Shown here piece by piece: positions 9,260 to 15,805 of a DNA stretch of 23,344 nucleotides. Where the stretch lies: assembly GCA_946002045.1 (NCBI GenBank), contig CAMFYM010000006.1, positions 1-23,344 on the forward strand, in the 5' to 3' direction. A model generated the notes under the pieces. The model did not search any database and was not told the origin of the DNA. It saw nothing but the letters and a program-made list of their open reading frames with translations. Made by a program: the position numbers and the translations under genes. The DNA is from an uncultured Clostridia bacterium. GTDB taxonomy: Bacteria > Bacillota > Clostridia > Oscillospirales > Acutalibacteraceae. Every line of letters begins with the position of its first letter. The first letter of the stretch is position 1.

Positions 9260-10175
9260 TTCTGTCTTTCAAATACGCATATATTGCTACACCACAGGCA
9301 TTATCACAGCTAAATTGAGGTTGTGCAAAATAAGCGTTAAATTTTTCTTTTATTTTACCTTTAATCAAGGTGTTTGACATAACACCACCGGCATAGACGA
9401 GTGGTAATTCGCCATACTCCTTGATTATTCTATCTGTCATTTCAACTAATGCTGATGATATGCTTGATAAAACGAATTTGGAAATATTCTCTCTGCTCTC
9501 CCCGTTATCAAACATAATTTTTGCTTTATTTTCAATACCGGATAAAGAACAATTCAAGCCACTCATTGAAGGCTTATTTTTGTATTCTTTATCTGATTTT
9601 AAAGAAAGGTCGTCAATAGCCTTCCCACAAGGAAATGAAAGCCCCATCATTACTCCGGCTCTGTCAATAGCCTGTCCTGCCTTTAGGTCACTGCTTTTTG
9701 CAATAACACTTGCCTTGATTATTTCATTTTTATCAGGCTCAACAAGCAATGCTTCTGTTGTGCCACCACTGACATGAAAGGCAATGAACCTTTCGTTAAC
9801 AAGGTCTAATCTGCCAACCGAATACAACGCAGCAAGAATATGACCGACCTGATGTGAGGTTTCGTACAGTTTAGCATTTGTAAACACTGACAACACTTTT
9901 GCGTTACTCTTGCCCACAAGGAAGCAGGGCATATAGCTACCCTCAACATTTCTCGGTCGGGTGCTGACAGCTACGGCATCAATACCAAAGCTCGATAAAT
10001 CAAGCTTGTCTATAAGCTGTGGAATATTAACTGTGTGTTGGAATACAGCCTCGCTTTGTCTTAAGCCTCTTTCGCCCTTTTTAACATTTAACAGCCTCTT
10101 TTTCTGTATCATATTTACGCCGTCAAATATTGCAACAGAGGTTGTGTAGTTGCTTGTATCAAAACCAATATACAC
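9252..10175 (-). CDS. TsaD/Kae1-like (Gcp) ASKHA-fold protein, paralogue type
   Basis: This belongs to the TsaD/Kae1 (formerly O-sialoglycoprotein endopeptidase) superfamily. Features shared with TsaD are the metal-ligand HxxxH (H108, H112 in SHQVGH), VSGGT (135-139), D171 in DRAG, the PCGKAID segment (182-188), the GGVMSN glycine motif (263-268) and a late aspartate D291 (CDNACG). Differences are its 307-residue length (TsaD is about 340), T139 where TsaD usually has H in SGGH, and STRPRNVEGSY where TsaD has a GPG-containing loop. It is therefore probably a paralogue rather than the t6A enzyme, though that cannot be proved here. The start is GTG with AGAGGT 7 bases ahead, just after the nusB stop. 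It occupies the place of folD in Bacillus. Confidence 0.8.
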   Translation of the reverse strand: MYIGFDTSNYTTSVAIFDGVNMIQKKRLLNVKKGERGLRQSEAVFQHTVNIPQLIDKLDLSSFGIDAVAVSTRPRNVEGSYMPCFLVGKSNAKVLSVFTNAKLYETSHQVGHILAALYSVGRLDLVNERFIAFHVSGGTTEALLVEPDKNEIIKASVIAKSSDLKAGQAIDRAGVMMGLSFPCGKAIDDLSLKSDKEYKNKPSMSGLNCSLSGIENKAKIMFDNGESRENISKFVLSSISSALVEMTDRIIKEYGELPLVYAGGVMSNTLIKGKIKEKFNAYFAQPQFSCDNACGVAIYAYLKDRNE

Positions 10176-10176
10176 T

Positions 10177-10569
10177 TTATTTACCTCTTGATACTGCGCC
10201 TAATATTCCGTTAATGAAAGACGCATCGTCCTGACTTGCATATTTTTTAGCAAGCTCTACTGCCTCGTTAATAGCAACATTTTCAGGCACAGAGTCAACA
10301 TATTTCATCTCATATAGTGCAACATAAAGTATTGCTAATGTTACCTTTGGCAAACGAGAAATCTTCCAGGATTTTGAGTATGCAGTTATCAAGTCGTTAA
10401 GCTCATCAATATGTGATTTAACTCCGTTTGAAACCTCTATTGCATATGAGCATACTTCTTCAACATTTTCAGAATACAAGCTAATCAATTCGTCAAGATT
10501 ATCGTTAGTCTCAAATTGATTTTCAAAGGTAAGGAAAAAAGCCTGCTCCCTCATTTCGTTTCTTTTCAT
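10177..10569 (-). CDS. nusB: Transcription antitermination factor NusB
   Basis: NusB is an all-helical RNA-binding protein which, with NusE (S10), promotes antitermination of rRNA operons. The 130-residue length and the conserved C-terminal stretches W-K-I-S-R-L-P-K, PENVAINEAVELAKKY and FINGILG identify the family. The ATG is preceded by AGGAGA. An intrinsic terminator lies only 33 bases upstream, between yqhY and nusB, so expression depends on readthrough or on a promoter I cannot see. Confidence 0.96.
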   Translation of the reverse strand: MKRNEMREQAFFLTFENQFETNDNLDELISLYSENVEEVCSYAIEVSNGVKSHIDELNDLITAYSKSWKISRLPKVTLAILYVALYEMKYVDSVPENVAINEAVELAKKYASQDDASFINGILGAVSRGK

Positions 10570-10590
10570 AAAATTCTCCTAAACAAACTT

Positions 10591-10625
10591 ATAAATAGAA
10601 AAGCCGGCAAACATAATTTACCGGC
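10591..10625 (-). terminator. Intrinsic terminator between yqhY and nusB
   Basis: A 9-bp stem (10617-10625 with 10603-10611, one G-U pair) carries a 5-base loop and has a GCCGG/CCGGC base. On the minus strand it is followed by UUUUCUAUUUAU. It starts 7 bases after the yqhY stop and ends 33 bases before the nusB ATG. Confidence 0.82.
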
Positions 10626-10632
10626 AGTTTTG

Positions 10633-11022
10633 TTACTCTTCAGTTTCACAAGGTTCTTGTGTGGCCGGCTTATCAAAATCAATTCCTGCAACAATTACAT
10701 TAACTTTGTTAACAAGCTTACCTGTCATATTTTGAACAGATTCCTTAACGGTTGTTTGCACCTGGCAGGCAACGGTCTGAAACTTTGTTCCGGGAGCTAC
10801 ATTAACATAAATGCTGATAGTAAAATCATCACCGTCTTGGATAATCCTAACAGGACTCATTACCTTTAGGCTGCCTTGCTTGATTGTGCTTACAACATCA
10901 ACAGGACCTGTGTAAAATGAGGAAATTCCGTCAACATCCTTGGCAGCATTTATTGCTATCGAAGATATTACCTCGTTTGAAATTACAAGCTCACCCATAG
11001 AGCTTTTTGATATAATCTCCAT
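10633..11022 (-). CDS. yqhY: Asp23/Gls24 family protein (YqhY-like)
   Basis: This small cytoplasmic protein (129 residues) is of the Asp23/Gls24 alkaline-shock family. The pattern is G-x-L-x-I-S-x-x-V-I near the start (10-20), A-A-x-x-V-x-G-I-S (25-34), and a C-terminal TTVKESVQNMTG helix followed by V-N-V-I-V-A-G-I-D-F. In Bacillus subtilis, yqhY lies next to accB-accC and affects fatty-acid synthesis; accBC is absent here while the nusB neighbour is kept. A strong promoter (11047-11075) and a terminator (10591-10625) bracket it as a nearly self-contained unit. AAGGAGG lies just before the ATG. Confidence 0.9.
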   Translation of the reverse strand: MEIISKSSMGELVISNEVISSIAINAAKDVDGISSFYTGPVDVVSTIKQGSLKVMSPVRIIQDGDDFTISIYVNVAPGTKFQTVACQVQTTVKESVQNMTGKLVNKVNVIVAGIDFDKPATQEPCETEE

Positions 11023-11046
11023 ATTTAAGCCTCCTTATTTTTAATC

Positions 11047-11075
11047 ATTATAACACATAATGAATAAATATACAA
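11047..11075 (-). promoter_or_regulatory. Sigma-A-type promoter for yqhY
   Basis: Reading the minus strand, a -35 TTGTAT (11070-11075) and a perfect -10 TATAAT (11047-11052) are separated by exactly 17 bases. The promoter sits between the spoIIIAH stop and the yqhY ATG, so yqhY and perhaps the genes beyond it are expressed in vegetative cells independently of the sporulation operon. Confidence 0.85.
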
Positions 11076-11076
11076 G

Positions 11077-11685
11077 TTATTTTGACTGAATTATAGTAAC
11101 ATCTTCAAAGGAGCAGTTTAATTGATTAACAGCAATCTCCTTAATCTGCAAAATTACTGTGTCTGTAAGCTCAGGAGCATCAACAATAATATCAATCTTA
11201 CCTGTATCGGTATTGATTATCGCAAGGCAATTATTGATGCCCTTTGCAGTTACTAATGTTTCAATTTTGTTTTCAAGATTTATTGAATTAGATATTTTTT
11301 CAACGGATTTTGTTGCCTGCTTTTTTGCCTCGTCGCTTTGATTTGCAGAGTCAATAATCTTTTGAAGCTTTTCAAGACTTTCATCTCTTGCCTTTTGCCT
11401 ATCTACTCTTGCTGAAGAAAAATATTCATTCTCTGTTGCCGGTTCAGTTGTGGCATCAACAAATGTAGCCTCACCTAAAATTTTTTCCTTGGCATTTGAT
11501 ATTGTACTTACCTTTGACGATAGGTCGCTGTTTTCCCAATACCAATTTCCTGTAATTCCAACAGCCAGCAGCAGTACAAAGCAGGAAATTGCAATTTTAG
11601 TTTTTTTGTTTCTGTTAATTTTGATTTCAGCTTCTGTTAATACAGGCTTTTCCTTTTTAACCTTTTCTGTTTTATTTTTGCTCAT
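11077..11685 (-). CDS. spoIIIAH: Stage III sporulation protein AH
   Basis: SpoIIIAH lies in the mother-cell membrane surrounding the forespore and binds SpoIIQ across the intermembrane space, forming the core of the feeding-tube-like channel. The 202-residue protein has a basic cytoplasmic N-terminus, one membrane segment (about 31-50), a helical linker rich in charged residues, and a C-terminal ring-building domain ending in NQLNCSFEDVTIIQ. The ATG at 11685 was chosen over a GTG three codons upstream because AAAGGTG lies about 7 bases before it. It is the last gene of the spoIIIA operon, and no terminator is seen after it. Confidence 0.9.
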   Translation of the reverse strand: MSKNKTEKVKKEKPVLTEAEIKINRNKKTKIAISCFVLLLAVGITGNWYWENSDLSSKVSTISNAKEKILGEATFVDATTEPATENEYFSSARVDRQKARDESLEKLQKIIDSANQSDEAKKQATKSVEKISNSINLENKIETLVTAKGINNCLAIINTDTGKIDIIVDAPELTDTVILQIKEIAVNQLNCSFEDVTIIQSK

Positions 11686-11696
11686 AGTTATCACCT

Positions 11697-12227
11697 TTAT
11701 GATTTTATTTTTGAAACAGATACTCTGTTTGTTGGAATATTAAATAGCGATGTAACGCATTGAATGATTTTTTCCTTAACTGCAATATTATCTCCTCCGT
11801 TGCACAACACCGTAACGCCTTGCACTTTAGGCAAATACTCTTTGATTAACACAGGAGATTCACCGTTGCTTGAGTCGTAAAAAACATATTTATCCTTTTG
11901 ATTGGAGGAGTTGTTGTCAGTTTTTGTTTCAACATCAGTTGCATAAACATTTTCGGCAGAGTTTTCAAGAGTGATCATCACCTTACACTCACCTGCTCCA
12001 TCTATTGAGTTAATAATATCCGTTAGCTTAAGCTCAAGATTTTCTGCATAATCCTCGTAATCAATACATTTATAATCGTCACTTTTTACATTATCTTTTT
12101 TACCGTCAAAAAAACTTGATGCAAGTATTAAAACTAATCCAATAAGACCTATGACAACGATGATTTTTGTTTTTTTATCATCAGGATTTATAAATCCTTT
12201 TATGTATTCGACTGCCTTACTCGCCAA
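11697..12227 (-). CDS. spoIIIAG: Stage III sporulation protein AG (TTG start)
   Basis: SpoIIIAG forms a large ring in the mother-cell half of the SpoIIIA-SpoIIQ complex. The protein has one membrane segment (about 23-41), a linker, and a ring-building region (about 55-100 and 125-176) with D-S-S-N-G-E-S-P-V between. The frame stays open upstream to 12311, but GAGGTG followed 7 bases later by TTG at 12227 gives a 176-residue product beginning (M)ASKAVEYIKG. That leaves only an 11-base overlap with spoIIIAF. The product is somewhat shorter than the Bacillus protein. Confidence 0.87.
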   Translation of the reverse strand: MASKAVEYIKGFINPDDKKTKIIVVIGLIGLVLILASSFFDGKKDNVKSDDYKCIDYEDYAENLELKLTDIINSIDGAGECKVMITLENSAENVYATDVETKTDNNSSNQKDKYVFYDSSNGESPVLIKEYLPKVQGVTVLCNGGDNIAVKEKIIQCVTSLFNIPTNRVSVSKIKS

Positions 12228-12654
12228 TATAATACACCTCTGCTTTAATTCCCAGCCTGTTAAATACAAGCATTTCCACATCTTCCTTTGACTCACTGTC
12301 TGTAATTGCAATTCCTACTGAATTTATGTAAATTTCATCACCTTTTAATTTTGCATCAACATTAACTGCACAATAATTTATACTTTGGGTGTCAAGACAA
12401 TTCTTTATTTGATGAGCAATCATCTCCTCATATGATTCGTTTTGCTTTTCAACAGAATCTGTAATTTCAAAATCAGGAAAGGATATGTCAATGCCATCAT
12501 TTTTTATTGGATAAATACAGGATAAAAATATAAAGCAGGATAGTACAATTTTAAAAAATTTTCCCATATTCCCTTTAGGAGAAAGCAATGAGAATACTAC
12601 TGAAATCAACAGCGTTATACTAATTGTATAAGTCCAACTTTTTAAAAATTCCAT
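12217..12654 (-). CDS. spoIIIAF: Stage III sporulation protein AF
   Basis: SpoIIIAF (145 residues) has two N-terminal membrane helices (about 8-25 and 31-48) and a soluble ring-building-like domain (about 65-145). It lies in the engulfing mother-cell membrane. It is shorter than the Bacillus homologue (about 206 residues). The ATG follows directly on the spoIIIAE stop (TAAATG), with GGTGA inside the spoIIIAE end as ribosome binding site. Assignment rests on this topology and on operon position. Confidence 0.87.
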   Translation of the reverse strand: MEFLKSWTYTISITLLISVVFSLLSPKGNMGKFFKIVLSCFIFLSCIYPIKNDGIDISFPDFEITDSVEKQNESYEEMIAHQIKNCLDTQSINYCAVNVDAKLKGDEIYINSVGIAITDSESKEDVEMLVFNRLGIKAEVYYIGE

Positions 12655-13773
12655 TTAATTCACCGTTTTTGCAGCAACTAATATTCCTATGGATATGATT
12701 GTTGTTACTAAGGTTAGGATTAAAATTACATCAATTATAAGCAAAACATCTTTAAAGGTATTTATCGCCTTTGTTACAACGCTGTCACCGAATAGCTCTG
12801 ATGATAAGCCTGCAATAGAAAGCATTAAACGCCAAATATTGACCTCGACAAGCGATGGTAAAAATAGGATAACAACGCTGATTATTCCTGTAATTCCTAC
12901 ACTTGTTTTTATTAGACTTGAATAGCTTTGAATTGATAACAAGCCCTCGCTGATAGAACCACCTATAACAGGCACCACAGAGTTAATTGCAAATCTAACC
13001 GACCTTAAACCAAGAGCATCTGCCCGTGATGCAACTGCTGTTTTTACAGATAGTATTGAAACATATATTGCACTTATTGTAGAAATACCGGTTGTAATTA
13101 ACCTTTTTAGCGTTGCAACGATTGAGTTAAAATTCAAATCACTACGCACACTTGATGCTATTCCCAAAGCCATAAAACAATTGGTTATCGGCAAGAACAC
13201 AAGCTCAGATATGTAGTTCATTCCTTGGGAAAGAATCAGCAATGTTGTGTTAACGGAAAAGGAAGTAATAGTACCACCTGCCGTAGCAACAATTACGCAA
13301 AACGCAGGAAAAAAAGCGTAAGAAAAGTCAGAGCACAGCTTTACCGTTGAACAACTCAAAGCAATACAATCCTTAATATTGTAAACAATAAAAACAGAAA
13401 CGATTATTGATGCCACTGTTGAAAATGAGGTGGAAATTTCAGACCTGGATATTTCAGTCCCGGTTGAAGAAAAAAAGGAGGATATTAGCACAAAAGCGAT
13501 AATCACCAAGCCGGCACTTATAGGTGCTGATGACTTATCCGTTACAATTCTCCAAATATGGCTTAAAAAATCAGTAAATGATAAATCAAACAGATTTGTA
13601 TAATCAAATTCCTGTAAGCCAAGATCTTCAAGAAAGTCTGTTGTTGATTCGTCTAACAGCTCAAAGGAGCTTAAATCAAAGGAATTAAGATAATTATTAT
13701 ATTCATCCTCTGCCGAATAGCAGAATGTGGGTATAATCAAAAATATAAATAGTGTAATTAAAAATCTTTTCAT
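12655..13773 (-). CDS. spoIIIAE: Stage III sporulation protein AE
   Basis: SpoIIIAE is a polytopic membrane protein of the SpoIIIA complex. The 372-residue product begins with a signal-peptide-like segment (MKRFLITLFIFLIIPTFCYS, cleavage likely after YSA), followed by an acidic extracytoplasmic stretch. About seven or eight membrane helices follow from residue 75 on, with the conserved LGLRSVRFAINSVVPVIGG core. Transport-like roles have been proposed, but the substrate is unknown. Its ATG overlaps the spoIIIAD stop (ATGA). Confidence 0.93.
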   Translation of the reverse strand: MKRFLITLFIFLIIPTFCYSAEDEYNNYLNSFDLSSFELLDESTTDFLEDLGLQEFDYTNLFDLSFTDFLSHIWRIVTDKSSAPISAGLVIIAFVLISSFFSSTGTEISRSEISTSFSTVASIIVSVFIVYNIKDCIALSCSTVKLCSDFSYAFFPAFCVIVATAGGTITSFSVNTTLLILSQGMNYISELVFLPITNCFMALGIASSVRSDLNFNSIVATLKRLITTGISTISAIYVSILSVKTAVASRADALGLRSVRFAINSVVPVIGGSISEGLLSIQSYSSLIKTSVGITGIISVVILFLPSLVEVNIWRLMLSIAGLSSELFGDSVVTKAINTFKDVLLIIDVILILTLVTTIISIGILVAAKTVN

Positions 13774-14150
13774 TTTAGCAGTCCGGTAATAATTTCTATA
13801 ACTGATTCAAATAACGGCAGAGTCATAACAAGAATAAGTATTTTCGATGCAATTTCTGTCTGTGATGCAAGTGCATTTTCGCCGGCATCTCGGCACAGGT
13901 CAATAACAAACTGTGACAGTAATGAAATACAGAGAATTTTAACAAGAAGTGAGATATAATTAGAAATGTTTTCTACACTGTTCGATAGATTAGATATAGC
14001 AGATATTATGCCTTGAAAATCATTTATGAGTGCTACAAACAATATAACTGATACGGCTAATGATAATATAAACGCAAACTCTCTTTTGCTTTCCTTCAAA
14101 AAGATTATCAGCAGCAATGATATAATTACAATTCCTGAAATTTTAATCAT
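13770..14150 (-). CDS. spoIIIAD: Stage III sporulation protein AD
   Basis: SpoIIIAD (126 residues) is a small polytopic membrane protein with four hydrophobic helices and a conserved late segment CRDAGENALASQTEIASK (85-102), which resembles SpoIIIAC. It is part of the SpoIIIA complex in the mother-cell membrane. Its start overlaps the spoIIIAC stop (ATGA). Confidence 0.92.
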   Translation of the reverse strand: MIKISGIVIISLLLIIFLKESKREFAFILSLAVSVILFVALINDFQGIISAISNLSNSVENISNYISLLVKILCISLLSQFVIDLCRDAGENALASQTEIASKILILVMTLPLFESVIEIITGLLK

Positions 14151-14341
14151 AAATCAAACAACGACTTTACGGTAGAAAATAACTGGCTTATTTCAGGTAC
14201 AAGTATCATCAACACAACAATAACGCCTGTTAGAGTTGTGAGCATAGCCTGCTCTTCCCTGCCACTCCTAATTAAAACAGTATTTAAAACTGCAACTATT
14301 ATTCCAATAGCAGCAATTTTGAAAATAATATCAACTTCCAT
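14147..14341 (-). CDS. spoIIIAC: Stage III sporulation protein AC
   Basis: SpoIIIAC (64 residues) has two membrane helices joined by a short loop with the family-typical R-S-G-R-E-E-Q-A sequence (25-32). It is one of the small membrane components of the SpoIIIA complex. The ATG has a strong TAGGAGGATAA leader (spacing 5). Confidence 0.92.
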   Translation of the reverse strand: MEVDIIFKIAAIGIIVAVLNTVLIRSGREEQAMLTTLTGVIVVLMILVPEISQLFSTVKSLFDL

Positions 14342-14349
14342 TTATCCTC

Positions 14350-14781
14350 CTAAATCAGCAAAACAGAAAATAATATTCCACCAAATAAACCAAAAACCAA
14401 GTAAAGCTTGTAATGACTGTTGTAATAGCTTTGATACTGCTCCCTTAACTGCTTAAAATATCCCACAGTTTGTTTGATTGAATTTATTTGAGAATCAATA
14501 TCATATTTGCCCAGCACATCAAAAATATAATATGCCTTTTCTTTTTCTTCTTTCTTTAAGCATGAGCTGTTAATATCAAAATTTTTTAGATATTTATCGC
14601 TTTCAATTTCGCTTAACATAAATTGTGTATCGGGAGATGTGCTGGCAAGCATTAAAAGAATTTTTTCTCCTATGTAAATTATCTTGTCGATGGAACGAAT
14701 TTGCTCTTTTTTGTTAATAACAATCGTCAATCCAAGGGAAAATGAAAAAAGGATAATCATTAACATTCCTATTGTTTTCAA
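14350..14781 (-). CDS. spoIIIAB: Stage III sporulation protein AB (TTG start likely)
   Basis: SpoIIIAB (143 residues) has an N-terminal membrane helix (about 4-22), a helical cytoplasmic or peripheral domain resembling GspF/type II secretion platform proteins, and a C-terminal membrane helix (about 124-142). It is thought to pair with the SpoIIIAA ATPase. Starting at TTG 14781 gives MKTIG, which lines up with the Bacillus N-terminus (MLKLLG) but overlaps spoIIIAA by 68 bases. ATGs at 14766 and 14760 are alternatives; the latter has AGGA 6 bases ahead. The family assignment is firm and the start is not. Confidence 0.88.
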   Translation of the reverse strand: MKTIGMLMIILFSFSLGLTIVINKKEQIRSIDKIIYIGEKILLMLASTSPDTQFMLSEIESDKYLKNFDINSSCLKKEEKEKAYYIFDVLGKYDIDSQINSIKQTVGYFKQLREQYQSYYNSHYKLYLVFGLFGGILFSVLLI

Positions 14782-15688
14782 AATCTTCTAACCTCAAATC
14801 AATTATTTCATATTCATCTGTAAAGCTTTTTAGCATAACCAAATAGTCAAACTCACCTGTTGCCACAAGCCCCTGCAACAGCCTGTTTGAAACTATATTA
14901 TTGTTGTTTATGTGAACGGAAATCATAAATCTTACGCCGGTTGAAAATCCGTACTTAATTTCTTCAAGCTCATCTTTGCAGCCAATCTCGTCACAAACAA
15001 TAATGTCGGGAGAAAGAGTCCTTGTCGCAATTTCAATACCCTTGCTTTTTGTAAATCCTGTTAATACATCAGTATTTATCCCGGTATCAAATCCATTGCT
15101 TATTTCATGTCTCTCGTCTATAACTGCAACCTTTCTGTATTTATCTGCAAATCCACTTGACAAAAGACGTGTTGCATCACGCAGAAATGTAGTTTTGCCA
15201 CTCATAACACCACCTGCAACAATTATTGAAGGTGTATTGTTAGCATATAATTCATTTAGAATTTTTAAAGAACAGTTTTTATGCTCTTTTGCAATTCTAA
15301 TGTTAAGTGATGTAATGTCCCTTACACAGGACAACTGTCCGTCCTTGTATATTGCATTTGCACTAATACCAACCCTGCAACCGTTTTTTGTTGTAATATA
15401 GCCGTTAATCATATTTGGCATATTAGTATGGTATGAATGATTACACAGCCTGTCTGCAACAAAATTTAACGCATCCTCGTCAATAGCAACACAATTATTA
15501 ACCAATTCTGCCGTTAGATTTCCGTTTATCAAAAGAAAGTATGGCTGCCTATAAATGTATATAACTAACGGCTTATTTTTTCTTATTCTTATTTCAGTGA
15601 TTTTTTCAATGGCCTGCCTGTCAATTCTGTTAAAAATATCTGCAAGATAGTCAGGCATTTGAGATATAAAATATGTAATATTGTCCAA
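14714..15688 (-). CDS. spoIIIAA: Stage III sporulation protein AA, secretion-type ATPase
   Basis: SpoIIIAA is a cytoplasmic ATPase related to secretion ATPases that powers the SpoIIIA-SpoIIQ complex. Walker A is GGVMSGKT (159-166), a slightly unusual loop without the common proline. Walker B is DIIVCDE (228-234), and VIDERHEIS (189-197) is the conserved ERS-like segment. The start is TTG at 15688, with a near-perfect AGAGGTGAT ribosome binding site. The 324-residue product is slightly longer than the Bacillus one because its C-terminus runs into spoIIIAB. It heads the operon; sigma-E control is expected from the family, but no convincing site was found. Confidence 0.94.
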   Translation of the reverse strand: MDNITYFISQMPDYLADIFNRIDRQAIEKITEIRIRKNKPLVIYIYRQPYFLLINGNLTAELVNNCVAIDEDALNFVADRLCNHSYHTNMPNMINGYITTKNGCRVGISANAIYKDGQLSCVRDITSLNIRIAKEHKNCSLKILNELYANNTPSIIVAGGVMSGKTTFLRDATRLLSSGFADKYRKVAVIDERHEISNGFDTGINTDVLTGFTKSKGIEIATRTLSPDIIVCDEIGCKDELEEIKYGFSTGVRFMISVHINNNNIVSNRLLQGLVATGEFDYLVMLKSFTDEYEIIDLRLEDFENNRNVNDYPFFIFPWIDDCY

Positions 15689-15745
15689 CTAATCACCTCT
15701 GTATAATCTATGCAGCATATCTTTAACATATAACACAAATATTGG

Positions 15746-15774
15746 TTGAAGATTTGGAAATAATATGTTATTAT
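15746..15774 (+). promoter_or_regulatory. Sigma-A-type extended -10 promoter for the GtrA-YfhO gene
   Basis: A -35 TTGAAG (15746-15751), a 17-base spacer, and a -10 TATTAT (15769-15774) preceded by TGT (extended -10) place the start near 15781, about 25 bases before the ATG. This lies in the 117-base divergent region with spoIIIAA. Apart from the two ribosome binding sites, I see nothing else convincing in that gap. Confidence 0.55.
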
Positions 15775-15805
15775 ACTTATATAAAATAATAAGATTGGTG
15801 AAATA

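Noticed and set aside
9421..9777. Open frame of 118 codons on the plus strand inside the TsaD-like gene, and similar long antisense frames (for example 2630-2947, 14976-15401, 8787-8975)
   Set aside because: They lie wholly opposite well-supported genes, lack good ribosome binding sites and encode no recognisable protein. They are by-products of codon use on the coding strand.
12228..12311. Upstream extension of the spoIIIAG reading frame
   Set aside because: It would overlap spoIIIAF by 95 bases and adds 28 residues unlike SpoIIIAG. The TTG at 12227 has a good ribosome binding site.
15705..15733. Sigma-E-like promoter for spoIIIAA: TTATATG, 14-base spacer, CATAGATT on the minus strand
   Set aside because: The spacing is right, but several consensus bases are missing. 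The predicted start would fall within the spoIIIAA ribosome binding site (15692-15700), so it cannot give a normal leader.
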